From: JTS-RE37 sp963756115
Lineage (GTDB): Bacteria > Bacteroidota > Bacteroidia > Flavobacteriales > Flavobacteriaceae
Direction of reading: 5' to 3'
DNA: 64,000 nt
NCBI GenBank assembly: GCA_963756115.1
Contig: CAVWMN010000003.1
Span: forward strand, 744,001-808,000
Position 1 is the stretch's first letter. Each line of letters starts with the position of its first letter. The notes under the pieces are model-generated. The model was not told the DNA's origin. It saw nothing but the letters and a program-made list of their open reading frames with translations, and did no database searches. Positions 1-8,433 of the stretch are shown here, piece after piece. The translations under genes were made by a program, and so were the position numbers.

Positions 1-649
1 TCCTTATATCCCTTACAATTTCCCCTTTATTCAATACCACAATCCGATCACACACCTCCGTGACATGGCTGAGGTCATGGCTCGATATGAGTATGGTAAC
101 TTCCTTATTCCGGGCCAGGTCCCGGATTATCGCCTTGAGCCGTATCTGGGTGGTGGGGTCAAGGTTCGCAAAGGGTTCATCCAGAATGATCACTTCCGGG
201 TCTCCTATCAGCGTAGCCACGATACCCACCTTTTTCTGGTTCCCCTTCGAAAGGTCACGCAGATACTTACGCTGCCCCAGGATCTCTCCATGGAAAAAAT
301 CCTCAAAGCCCGAAAGAAGGGCGTTCACGTCGGCCTTGTTCCTACCCCGTAGTTCCCCGATAAAATAAAAATATTCTTCCGGTGTCAGGTAACCTATAAG
401 GAATGATTCATCGATAAATGCAGCCGTAAAAGGCTTCCAGGCTTCACTTGTATTCACCTGAACCTCATTGTTGACTATGCTTCCCGTAGTGGGACGTATC
501 AGGTCGAGCATCAGGCTGAAAAAGGTTGTTTTCCCGGCACCATTGTTACCTACCAGGCCAAAGCTCTCCCCATTGGGGATCTGGAGCTGGTCAATTTGGA
601 GAACTGTCTGGGTTCCGTATATTTTGCTCAGGTTTTGAACGGTTATCAT
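1..649 (-). CDS. ABC transporter ATP-binding protein, partial (C-terminus beyond window)
   Basis: Cytoplasmic ATPase subunit of an ABC transporter, cut by the left window edge after about 216 codons. Visible motifs in order are Walker A (GNNGAGKTT, about residues 34-42), a signature loop with the variant LSKGNQ, Walker B with ILDEPFANLDP, and the switch histidine in SSHDLSH. The start is the ATG at 647-649, giving the usual N-terminus MITVQNLSKIYG. The membrane gene upstream on the same strand (673-2145, DUF5687) ends 23 bases before it, so the two very probably form one exporter operon. The substrate is unknown. The family is certain; the role is inferred from the neighbour. Confidence 0.93.
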   Translation of the reverse strand, partial: MITVQNLSKIYGTQTVLQIDQLQIPNGESFGLVGNNGAGKTTFFSLMLDLIRPTTGSIVNNEVQVNTSEAWKPFTAAFIDESFLIGYLTPEEYFYFIGELRGRNKADVNALLSGFEDFFHGEILGQRKYLRDLSKGNQKKVGIVATLIGDPEVIILDEPFANLDPTTQIRLKAIIRDLARNKEVTILISSHDLSHVTEVCDRIVVLNKGEIVRDIR

Positions 650-672
650 AATCTTACATGAATTATTGTGTC

Positions 673-2145
673 CTACCCTTTTTGCTGGTAGGCCAGAAGC
701 GTCTTATATTTTTCCTTTTTGTATATATTTTCGATTTTGCGAAATACCCAATTTTTAAAGGTAAATCCCAATATTCCGGCCAGCACTACCATGATGTAGC
801 CCGCTGTGGGATTGATCAGGTAATGACCCAAAGCGTAGATAACCATGGGAAGCAGGAGTTTGGGGAGGGTCAGCAAAAGGGTCTTGGCATTGAATGCCTG
901 TTTATCCCCAAAAGCCTTTTTCCCCGAAGTGAGGTCAATGGGCGTCTTGATATAGGCACCCCCCCAGAGCACCAGGTAAGAGTTGACGCCAATGTTGTAA
1001 ACCGCACCTACCAGAACGGCCAGGTAGGCATCCCAGCCAAAATAGAGGTAGCCCGAAGCCAACACTGTACTGATCAGGGTGGCAATCACCACAAGGTACC
1101 ACTTAGAGTCCAGGTATTCCCGGTACCGGATATTCTGACTCATCATAAGGGGGTAGTACGAACTGTCCCAGCTGGGCACATATTGTCCAAAACTGAACAG
1201 GAACCCGCCGGATACAAAGATCCCTGCAAAAACCTTCCAGACCGGGTTATTATACGATTCAACCGCTCCCGTAAAAAAGAGCAGCCCATAGAAAAGGAAA
1301 AGGAACCCCATGATCACGGCTGTCCTGGAGCGCTTGTTCCTTCTGATCAGTTTGAGATCGTTCTTTAGGAAAGTTCCGAGGATCCCAAAACGGTTCAACC
1401 AGGTATAATCCTCTGTCCTGGCAATGGCCTGCCGGGTTGCCAAACCCGCGTCCAGGTACATATTTTTCTTAAAATAACGGAATGCAGTACTATAGCTTAC
1501 GGCTAACAGCAACCAGGGAATTACGGCTGTCCAGGGATGGCTGAACAGGTAATCCCATAACGGGCCTGTATAGGTGGTTATATCAAACCAGCCATAATAC
1601 TGCAAAACGGCGAACCCGAGGATAACCCCCAGTACCGGGTAAAAAACCGAGTCCTTGTTATTCATTAAAATATTCAGGAAGTTATTGCATAAAAAAAGTG
1701 CCATGATCCCAAGGTGCCAGCCTACAACACCAGCCGGGTCGTATCCCTCTACAAGTAACACGATGGAAAAAGGCACAAAAAAGAAGGCATGGCCCCAGTT
1801 GAAAAAGGATATCACGGTCTTCCCCAGGGAAAACCGGACTACCTGGGTCTTGTTAAACGGGAGGTACAACAGCGGCTTGATATTGACCACCGGCATTTTT
1901 TGCAGCATATACCGCAAATAAAGATCTCCGACCAGGTAATAGATCAGGAACCGGTTGACCAGCTGTAGCGGTTCGCCGATCCCTGCCTTTCGAATAAGAT
2001 AATAGGATCCCACGCCCATAGAAAGAAATGCCACTATAAAGTAAAGCGCCCCAAATACCATGAGGATTTTAAACGCCAGGTTTGTTTTGAAGGTGGCGGA
2101 CCTGTAAAAGGATTTCCATTGGAGGCTGATAAAGTGCTTAAACAT
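673..2145 (-). CDS. DUF5687 family membrane protein (ABC permease)
   Basis: Integral membrane protein of about 490 residues with roughly ten to twelve hydrophobic segments spread over its length. The N-terminus MFKHFISLQWKSFYRS is typical of DUF5687, a Bacteroidota family that forms the membrane half of ABC exporters. I place the start at 2145; an in-frame ATG four codons upstream (2157) is possible. The ATP-binding subunit follows 23 bases downstream, which supports a two-gene exporter. No periplasmic domain of note is seen. The transported substrate cannot be deduced from sequence. Confidence 0.85.
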   Translation of the reverse strand: MFKHFISLQWKSFYRSATFKTNLAFKILMVFGALYFIVAFLSMGVGSYYLIRKAGIGEPLQLVNRFLIYYLVGDLYLRYMLQKMPVVNIKPLLYLPFNKTQVVRFSLGKTVISFFNWGHAFFFVPFSIVLLVEGYDPAGVVGWHLGIMALFLCNNFLNILMNNKDSVFYPVLGVILGFAVLQYYGWFDITTYTGPLWDYLFSHPWTAVIPWLLLAVSYSTAFRYFKKNMYLDAGLATRQAIARTEDYTWLNRFGILGTFLKNDLKLIRRNKRSRTAVIMGFLFLFYGLLFFTGAVESYNNPVWKVFAGIFVSGGFLFSFGQYVPSWDSSYYPLMMSQNIRYREYLDSKWYLVVIATLISTVLASGYLYFGWDAYLAVLVGAVYNIGVNSYLVLWGGAYIKTPIDLTSGKKAFGDKQAFNAKTLLLTLPKLLLPMVIYALGHYLINPTAGYIMVVLAGILGFTFKNWVFRKIENIYKKEKYKTLLAYQQKG

Positions 2146-2227
2146 CCTGGAAGACAAATTTTCTCAGTTATAAAGTGCAAACTAAACCAATTTTGTTACA
2201 ATTTGCTGCTATAAATTCCAATTCAGG

Positions 2228-2258
2228 CTGTAATTCGTCCTTGTTTTGTGTAATTTTG
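2228..2258 (+). promoter_or_regulatory. Bacteroidota-type promoter for the 2Fe-2S reductase gene
   Basis: TAATTTTG at 2251-2258 fits the -7 consensus TAnnTTTG used by the Bacteroidota primary sigma factor. A partial -33 element (CTG, 2228-2230) lies 20 bases upstream. The predicted transcript would start about ten bases before the ATG at 2275. The assignment rests on sequence pattern only. Confidence 0.45.
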
Positions 2259-2274
2259 CCCAAATTTTTGGCAA

Positions 2275-3324
2275 ATGACTAATTTTTATCCCCTTACTGT
2301 CGCTGCGATCGAAGAACTGACCCCTAATGCTGTGGCAGTTACCCTGGAAATTCCGGCCGAATTGAAAGAAAAGTTTTCCTTTAAAGCTGGGCAATATATA
2401 ACCATCCGTTATAACCACAATGGTACTGAAATACGGCGGGCGTATTCCATTTCCTCCACCCCCAGCGAAAAACAGGTCACCATCGGCATTAAAAAAGTAT
2501 TGGACGGGACGTTTTCGGTATATGCCAATACCACCCTTAAAAAAGGCGATACCCTGCATGTAATGCCCCCCGGGGGCCGTTTTATCTATTCCCCGTCAGG
2601 GACCGCAGAACACGTAGCGGCCTTTGCAGCCGGAAGCGGGATTACCCCGATCATGAGCATCGCCCAAACCGTGTTGGACGCACATCCCGAAAACACCTTT
2701 GTGCTGGTATATGGCAATTCAAAGAGGGAAGAAACCATGTTCTATGAGGACCTGCATGAACTTTATAAAAAATATACCGATAGGTTTAGCCTTCAGTTCA
2801 TCTATAGCCGGGCCCGTGAGTCGGATAGCCTGTTCGGGCGTATTGAGCCGTCCACAGTCAATTTCATAGTAAAGAACAAGCATAAGGGAACTTCCTTTGA
2901 CCAGTATTACATTTGTGGCCCGGAGCCCATGATCAAGTCGGTATCGGATACCCTTAAAGGCAACGGGGTGCCCCCCGCGAAAATCCACTTCGAACTTTTC
3001 ACTTCTGCGGATCAGGCAGACCAGCTGGCGGAGGCTTTGGAAGGCAAAACCCAATTGGAGGTCGTACTCGATGACGAGGTGTTTAATTTTACGATGGACA
3101 AGAAAATGCTGGTGCTGGATGCCGTATTGAAGGAAAATATCGATGCGCCTTATTCCTGCCAGGGCGGTGTTTGCAGCACCTGTATAGCACGGATCAAGGA
3201 AGGTAAGGCAGAAATGGTAAAGAACCAGATCCTTACGGACGGGGAGATCGCTGACGGATTTATCCTCACCTGCCAGGCCCACCCGCTTACCCCAGTTTTG
3301 AAGGTAGATTATGATGATGTCTGA
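2275..3324 (+). CDS. Ferredoxin--NAD(P)H reductase with C-terminal 2Fe-2S domain (PaaE-like)
   Basis: Soluble flavin/iron-sulfur reductase of 349 residues that passes electrons from NAD(P)H through FAD to a plant-type 2Fe-2S cluster. The FAD-binding motif RAYS is at residues 55-58, the NAD(P)-binding GSGITP at 120-125 and CGPEPM at 214-219. The cluster ligands are C295, C300, C303 and C333 (C-x4-C-x2-C-x29-C). This domain order matches the PaaE/HmpA-like family. No phenylacetate-CoA oxygenase genes lie nearby, so it is more likely a general electron donor, for instance to a desaturase or hydroxylase encoded elsewhere. It is monocistronic and divergent from the DUF5687 gene. Confidence 0.9.
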   Translation: MTNFYPLTVAAIEELTPNAVAVTLEIPAELKEKFSFKAGQYITIRYNHNGTEIRRAYSISSTPSEKQVTIGIKKVLDGTFSVYANTTLKKGDTLHVMPPGGRFIYSPSGTAEHVAAFAAGSGITPIMSIAQTVLDAHPENTFVLVYGNSKREETMFYEDLHELYKKYTDRFSLQFIYSRARESDSLFGRIEPSTVNFIVKNKHKGTSFDQYYICGPEPMIKSVSDTLKGNGVPPAKIHFELFTSADQADQLAEALEGKTQLEVVLDDEVFNFTMDKKMLVLDAVLKENIDAPYSCQGGVCSTCIARIKEGKAEMVKNQILTDGEIADGFILTCQAHPLTPVLKVDYDDV

Positions 3325-3489
3325 ACCGGGTTGAATTCCAATCTCCGGTTCCCATACCCTGTGCGGATTGAAATCCTGACAGATCCTCCGGCTGTGCGTT
3401 AAAGTAAGGTCTCCCTTGTAATTAAAAAAGCAATTTCCCGACCAAACCCCTGGTGCATTTTATCGTACGTTTACAAAGGCACGCCCGAA

Positions 3490-4182
3490 ATGGAACATCC
3501 TAAAGAGACCGCTATCCTCATTTTTGCCAATTCCCCCGAAGAGGAATTGAAGCATAAGCCTGTGCTGCATGGTGTGCTCCTGTTCGATGCCCTTACAGAA
3601 CGTACGGTCAGGACGGTGCAGGCCACGGGCATCCCTTATTTCCATTTCACGGAAAATGAGCAGACGGGGAATTCCTTCGGGGAGCGTTTTGTAAATGCAG
3701 TTACAGCCATTTTTGATAAAGGCTTTTCCGCAGTCATCACGCTGGGGAACGATTCGCCCCAACTAAAAGCCTCTGATATCCATAAAGCACACCAACTGCT
3801 ATTGCAGGACCGGTTTGTTCTGGGGCCTGCTGCTGACGGAGGCTGTTACCTTATGGGGTTGCAAAAAGCCCACTTTGATCTTTTGGGTATGTCCGCTATG
3901 CCCTGGCAGCGGGGAGACCTTTCCCAGGCCTTACTTGCCAAGGCCGGTCAGCTCGGGCTTCCGTTCGCTCCGTTGCGAATGCTTTACGACCTGGATACCG
4001 AAATGGACATCAAACAAATCGGACGGCGTTTTCACACTATCGGGAAGAGGATACGGTCCCTTATCCAACGTTTATTTGCAGAAAAGAAAGAAGGGCATGA
4101 ACTTCTTGTTATGGGTTCTTATACCCGGTGCCACGCTACATTTTTCAATAAAGGCTCCCCCTATCTCCAGCCGCAATCCTGA
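3490..4182 (+). CDS. DUF2064 / TIGR04282-type arsenosugar-associated glycosyl/nucleotidyltransferase-like protein
   Basis: A 230-residue protein with a GT-A-like nucleotidyltransferase fold of the DUF2064 (CofC-like) family. Recognisable parts are the central TLGNDSPQL segment, the LGPAADGGCYLMG segment that is the family hallmark, and the YDLDTEMDI motif near the end of the domain. TIGR04282 members are repeatedly found with the two genes that follow here (AhpD-like peroxidase and radical SAM ArsS), so a role in arsenosugar-type biosynthesis is inferred from context. The last 35 or so residues form a tail beyond the usual domain. Its partner glycosyltransferase (TIGR04283), often adjacent in other genomes, is not present. 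Confidence 0.82.
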   Translation: MEHPKETAILIFANSPEEELKHKPVLHGVLLFDALTERTVRTVQATGIPYFHFTENEQTGNSFGERFVNAVTAIFDKGFSAVITLGNDSPQLKASDIHKAHQLLLQDRFVLGPAADGGCYLMGLQKAHFDLLGMSAMPWQRGDLSQALLAKAGQLGLPFAPLRMLYDLDTEMDIKQIGRRFHTIGKRIRSLIQRLFAEKKEGHELLVMGSYTRCHATFFNKGSPYLQPQS

Positions 4183-4289
4183 CAGGATTCCAACTGCCTT
4201 GCAATATAGAGGTTCCAAAGCCTTCACGTAGTTGGTAATTCTTAACCACCTACCCTGGTATTAACTATCACTATAATTAAATCCTTACA

Positions 4290-4625
4290 ATGGGAAATAC
4301 ATATTACGATGCTGCCGACCTCAGGAAGTTCGGTAAAATTACAGAATGGAGTGAAGAGCTCGGCACCCGGTTTTTTGAGTACTATTCAAAGGTTTTCGAA
4401 GAAGGTGCCCTCACAGCCCGGGAAAAATCATTGATTGCCCTCGCGGTGGCCCACGTTGTTAAATGTCCGTATTGTATAGATGCCTATACAAAGGACGGCC
4501 TTGAAAAAGGTATAACAAAGGAGGAAATGATGGAAGCTGTGCATGCCGGAGCTGCTATTGAAAGCGGTGCAACCCTGGTGCATGGTGTACAAATGATGAA
4601 TAAGTACAACAAACTAAGCATGTAA
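4290..4625 (+). CDS. Arsenosugar biosynthesis-associated peroxidase-like protein (carboxymuconolactone decarboxylase/AhpD fold)
   Basis: A 111-residue all-helical AhpD-type protein. The redox CxxC motif is in VVKCPYCIDAYT at about residues 56-59, preceded by the family segment LTAREKSLIALAVAHV. The match is to the small peroxidase-like family (TIGR04169) that travels with the radical SAM protein ArsS. It sits between the DUF2064 gene and arsS in the same direction, with about 110 and 137 bases on either side, so co-transcription is likely but not proven. Its exact chemistry in the pathway has not been shown; a thiol-peroxidase role is inferred from the CxxC. Confidence 0.88.
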   Translation: MGNTYYDAADLRKFGKITEWSEELGTRFFEYYSKVFEEGALTAREKSLIALAVAHVVKCPYCIDAYTKDGLEKGITKEEMMEAVHAGAAIESGATLVHGVQMMNKYNKLSM

Positions 4626-4762
4626 AGGTCCGTGTCCGGGCATTCCTGAATAATAAGGTATGGCCCCCGCCGCGGCAGGCCCCTTATCAACAATTTAATG
4701 GGGCATACCTTTTACGATGCCTTCCCGGCAGTTACCGGGTCTGAATATTGATTCGAGAAATA

Positions 4763-5818
4763 ATGGCTACTAAATCATTAAAAGCAAGGCACAATGAGCT
4801 TGCAGAAACCAACAGGCAACTGGAAATCCTGAATGGAGGGATCTTTGCAGATGGGGAACTCCCATTCTTTAAAGATAAAATAGCCCAAATCGGGCATTTT
4901 CCGCTTCGACCTAAAAAATTGGAGATCCTGCAGATCAATGTGGGCTATATGTGCAACCAGGTATGTGAACATTGCCATGTGGATGCAGGCCCGGACCGCA
5001 AGGAGATCATGACCCGGGAAACGATGGAGCAATGCCTGGAGGTGATCCGTCATACCGGTGCCCATACACTGGACCTTACGGGCGGGGCGCCGGAGATGAA
5101 CCCTGACTTCCGCTGGTTTGTGGAAGAGGCCTCAAAAGCCGGAATACAGGATTTTATTGTACGTTCCAACCTTACTATTATCCGGGCCAATAAAAAGTAT
5201 CATGACCTGCCTGAATTTTTTAAAGAGCACAATGTGCATGTCATTTCTTCCATGCCCCACTATACGAGGGGCAAGACAGACAAGCAACGGGGTGAAGGTG
5301 TTTTTGACAAGTCGATCAAAGCCCTGCAGGAACTCAATGCTGTTGGATATGGTTTACCAGGCAGTCCGTTGCGACTGGACCTGGTCTATAATCCTTCAGG
5401 GGCCTTCCTGCCCGGCGACCAAAATGCCCTTGAGCATGACTTTAAAAAAGCCCTCCTGGAGGACTTCGGGATTCAGTTCCACAACCTCTTCTCCATAACG
5501 AATTTACCTATCTCACGGTTTCTGGATTACCTCATCGCTTCGGAAAACTATGAAGACTATATGTATGCACTTGTAGATGCATACAATCCCGCGGCCGTAG
5601 CCAATGTAATGTGTACCAATACCATTTCTATTAGTTGGGACGGGTGGTTGTATGATTGCGACTTCAACCAGATGCTCGATTTAAAGGTTGCGGGCAAAGT
5701 GAAGCATATAAAGGATTACAATGAGGATATCCTCCAAGACCGGGATATCATCATTTCGCAACATTGTTATGGATGTACGGCCGGTGCAGGCAGCAGCTGC
5801 CAGGGAACGGTGGCGTAA
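4763..5818 (+). CDS. arsS: Arsenosugar biosynthesis radical SAM protein ArsS
   Basis: Radical SAM enzyme of 351 residues. The 4Fe-4S/SAM motif CNQVCEHC is at residues 64-71 (C-x3-C-x2-C), followed by DLTGGAPE as the SAM-binding GGE-like element. The C-terminal Cys-rich domain contains WDGWLYDCDF and ends with CYGCTAGAGSSC, diagnostic for the ArsS family (TIGR04167). Some relatives carry selenocysteine; this copy uses Cys codons throughout. ArsS is linked to building the 5'-deoxyadenosyl-arsenic precursor of arsenosugars from dimethylarsenite. I start at the ATG at 4763; a TTG at 4748 would add five residues. No arsM methyltransferase is found in the window. Confidence 0.9.
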   Translation: MATKSLKARHNELAETNRQLEILNGGIFADGELPFFKDKIAQIGHFPLRPKKLEILQINVGYMCNQVCEHCHVDAGPDRKEIMTRETMEQCLEVIRHTGAHTLDLTGGAPEMNPDFRWFVEEASKAGIQDFIVRSNLTIIRANKKYHDLPEFFKEHNVHVISSMPHYTRGKTDKQRGEGVFDKSIKALQELNAVGYGLPGSPLRLDLVYNPSGAFLPGDQNALEHDFKKALLEDFGIQFHNLFSITNLPISRFLDYLIASENYEDYMYALVDAYNPAAVANVMCTNTISISWDGWLYDCDFNQMLDLKVAGKVKHIKDYNEDILQDRDIIISQHCYGCTAGAGSSCQGTVA

Positions 5819-5908
5819 TGAATGCCTGCTGACAGGCCCATATTATCTGGCGCTGCCGGCCTCATCCGCTTCTATTTTAATCCATTTTATACCTTTCATC
5901 GAATTTAA

Positions 5909-5931
5909 TTACCGACCAAGTGGTTTGGTAA
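5909..5931. promoter_or_regulatory. Imperfect dyad, possible TetR operator
   Basis: A 23-base element with arms TTACC and GGTAA and eight of eleven symmetric pairs complementary. It lies about 150 bases upstream of the TetR-family gene at 6078 and downstream of arsS. Autoregulatory operators of TetR proteins are commonly of this size and position. The call rests on symmetry and location only. Confidence 0.25.
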
Positions 5932-6077
5932 ATTTCTGACTTCAGGCCATTTCCATTGAATTTTGCCCTTTAAACGAATTTATGGAGTCATATGTCCCCT
6001 AATCTTTCCGATAGAGCACTTTCGGGGGTTCTTTGTTAGAGACTTAACGGTCTGATTTTAACCAAACCCAAATCAAA

Positions 6078-6695
6078 ATGGATAAAAATCTAAAACGCAT
6101 GGCCACCATGCACAGAATGCAGGTTGCCGGGCTGGAGCTTTTCTATAAGAACGGATACCACAATACCAGTGTGGATGATATCCTGAAAGAACTATCCCTG
6201 TCCAAAGGGGCATTTTACCACCACTTTGATTCCAAAGAAGATTTCTTTGTACAGATCATCCAGAACCTGGTTGCACATAAAATGTATACCATGCTGATTG
6301 AACCTATCGAAGGAAATACGAATAGCCTCGACCTTATTTCCAGTTGTTTTGAAGATGCACTTGAAACTGCTGTACACAATGAAATGGACTATGGCTTTAT
6401 ACTCGGAAATTTCCTCAATGAATTCAATGGCAGGAATGCCGTGATCATGAAATACCTGAACGATATCCTGAAGATCTGGGAAGTAAACCTGGTGACGGCA
6501 ATCCAGCGGGGAAAAATCAACGGTCATATAGACCGACATGTGGATAGTGAAGAAGTTGCAGTGTTTCTGATCAGTTCCTATTTGGGCATCCGTACATTTA
6601 TGGTGGAGAACTCGCCCAGTGCACGGAAATACAGATTTATGAGCCAGCTCAGGATGTACTTCAGAACTATACAGCCCAAACAATTAAGCGCCTGA
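6078..6695 (+). CDS. TetR/AcrR family transcriptional regulator
   Basis: DNA-binding repressor-type protein of 205 residues. The N-terminal helix-turn-helix is clear: NGYHNTSVDDILKEL, then LSKGAFYHHF and DSKEDFF, at about residues 25-58. The remaining helical part is the ligand-binding and dimerisation region, with no motif that identifies the ligand. It is transcribed alone, in the same direction as arsS 260 bases upstream and convergent with the GT9 gene. The target genes are unknown; self-regulation or control of the arsenosugar cluster are both possible. Confidence 0.9.
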   Translation: MDKNLKRMATMHRMQVAGLELFYKNGYHNTSVDDILKELSLSKGAFYHHFDSKEDFFVQIIQNLVAHKMYTMLIEPIEGNTNSLDLISSCFEDALETAVHNEMDYGFILGNFLNEFNGRNAVIMKYLNDILKIWEVNLVTAIQRGKINGHIDRHVDSEEVAVFLISSYLGIRTFMVENSPSARKYRFMSQLRMYFRTIQPKQLSA

Positions 6696-6724
6696 CGGAA
6701 TGATACTCCCGGTGATCCAATCGA

Positions 6725-7760
6725 TTAGCCTGCAGCAGAAAAGACTCTTTCAATCTTTTGAAGAATGTCCTCCGGCCTGATTGTTTCCATCGCTTTTTGA
6801 TACCCTTCCGGGAACTTGTTCCCATATACCGAGGTAGGGATGAGCGGAAACTTTTGGCGGTCAGCGCATAAGGAATTTTCAGGGTCGGCAGCAAATGGGG
6901 CAAATCCGGCATAGGGATGCGTTACCCCCCATAGCGTAATCGTCGGAATCCCATACATGGCAGACAGATGACCATTACCACTGTCCATGGAAACCATCAG
7001 GTCCAGGTTGGATATCAGTACCAGTTCATCTGCAAATTTCAATTTTCCCGGGATCGCAATACAATTGGGCCATCGCCCGGCCCATCCTGGCCAACCGGCG
7101 CTCTTCTTCGGATCCACCCCCAAATAAAAATAGGGTATACTTATGGCTGGCTGCAAGCTGCCCGATCACTTCTTCCATGAGTGGCAGCGGATACATTTTG
7201 CCTTCAAAGGCGGCAAAAGGGGCAATCCCGATCCATTTTAAGGCCCGGGGCCCTGCGAGGCTGGATATGATATCCGTAAGCGGGAGACGGGGCAACAATT
7301 TTACCCGCTCCAGGGATACCGGGAATCCCAGTTCACCAAATACAGCCGCGTAGCGTTCATGGGTGGATTTCAGGGGGGCAAAGGCCTTCCCCCTGCCGGC
7401 TGTAAGTGCCTTCTTCTGGGTGCGGCCCTTATCGATCTGGACAAAGGGTATACCGGAAGCTTTAAAAAACAGTTTCAAGACATTGCTTCGCAATACATTA
7501 TGCAGATCGGCGACCGCATCAGGCTGAAGGGCCTTTAATTCGCCAAAGAGCTTCCAAAGTCCTGAAATTCCTTTGTGGTTCCCCCCAACCTCGGCTTCAT
7601 AAATGATAACATTGGGGACCGCCGTGAACATCGGGCGAAAGAAAGCACGGGTAAGCATCGTAATCTTAAGGTCCGGATAGGTTTGGGTGAGGGCCAAAAG
7701 TACGGGGACGGTCATGGCCACATCGCCCATCGCTGACAGACGGATAACCAGTAAATGCAT
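6725..7760 (-). pseudogene. Glycosyltransferase family 9 (heptosyltransferase-like), disrupted by a one-base frameshift
   Basis: The N-terminal part (start at 7760, MHLLVIRLSAMGDVAMT) and the C-terminal part (VSMDSGNGHLSAMYG and TLWGVTHPYAGF, the nucleotide-sugar-binding region of GT9 enzymes) lie in different frames. The first frame runs through LFGGGSEEERRLARMGR and then meets a stop near 7026; the second continues with NCIAIPGKLKFADELVLIS. The switch falls between about 7050 and 7100, and the total length is consistent with one extra base. An intact gene would encode about 345 residues and add a sugar to an LPS-core-like acceptor. It follows the DUF4254 gene, a frequent partner of GT9 in flavobacteria. 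It may be a true pseudogene or a sequencing indel. Confidence 0.85.
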
Positions 7761-7800
7761 GCCACTGCCTGTCTCATTCGGGGAAACAGGCTGAAGGACA

Positions 7801-8403
7801 TCATTTAGTGCCACGCAGTACGGGGTTTAAGGTATCGTCATTGTACATTTTCATCTGCCTGTATACCTTCATATATTTTCTGCCCGTTTCAATATCCGAA
7901 AGCAATTGGTCAATAGCCATGGAGAGATCCTGTTGTTGTTCCAGCAGCACCTGCAATTTGGCAGAACATTTCTGTACATGTTCAGCTGATGCCTCCTGCC
8001 GCAGGGTTTCTTCCCGCATATGATAGATCTTAAGCGCGAGAATGGACAGCCGATCCAGCGCCCAGGCAGGACTCTCTGTGTTGATGGTGGCGGAAGGCAA
8101 TACATCTACCGATCGGTATTTTTCGAGGAAGTAACTGTCTATATACTCAACCAGGTCTGTTCGGTCCTGGTTGCTGGCATCTATTTTACGTTTGAGTTCC
8201 AGCGCCTTAACTGGGTCGATGGACGGATCACGGATGATATCTTCATAATGCCATTGTACCGTATCGATCCAATTCTTCCTATACAGCAGATGGCTGATAT
8301 CCTTATCAGGATACGGGTTTGAAAAAGGTTGGTCCACCCGGTCTTCTACATGGTAATCCCTGATACAGGTTTCGAATATCTGGAGGGCAAAAGCGCTAAA
8401 CAT
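7801..8403 (-). CDS. DUF4254 domain-containing protein
   Basis: A predicted cytoplasmic, mostly helical protein of 200 residues matching DUF4254, a Bacteroidota family of unknown function that is often encoded just upstream of a GT9 glycosyltransferase, as here (about 40 bases). The segment DPVKALELKRKIDASNQDRTD and the DRLSILALKIYHM segment are characteristic. I prefer the ATG at 8403 because a TAnnTTTG promoter element occupies 8422-8429 and would overlap the alternative start at 8424. A role in LPS or glycan assembly is suggested only by the neighbour. Confidence 0.82.
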   Translation of the reverse strand: MFSAFALQIFETCIRDYHVEDRVDQPFSNPYPDKDISHLLYRKNWIDTVQWHYEDIIRDPSIDPVKALELKRKIDASNQDRTDLVEYIDSYFLEKYRSVDVLPSATINTESPAWALDRLSILALKIYHMREETLRQEASAEHVQKCSAKLQVLLEQQQDLSMAIDQLLSDIETGRKYMKVYRQMKMYNDDTLNPVLRGTK

Positions 8404-8421
8404 GTGTTCGTTTATTTGCTG

Positions 8422-8429
8422 CAAAGATA
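8422..8429 (-). promoter_or_regulatory. -7 promoter element upstream of the DUF4254 gene
   Basis: TATCTTTG on the minus strand fits TAnnTTTG. It predicts a transcription start about ten bases before the ATG at 8403 and argues against the upstream ATG at 8424. No clear -33 element is seen. Confidence 0.4.
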
Positions 8430-8433
8430 CCTT

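Noticed and set aside
658..1368. Long plus-strand open frame opposite the DUF5687 gene
   Set aside because: It is antisense to a clear membrane-protein gene and its translation has no recognisable domain; it is a shadow of the real frame.
5770..5818. Selenocysteine in the C-terminal motif of ArsS
   Set aside because: The codons in the CYGC and SSC positions are ordinary Cys codons and the frame has no internal TGA.
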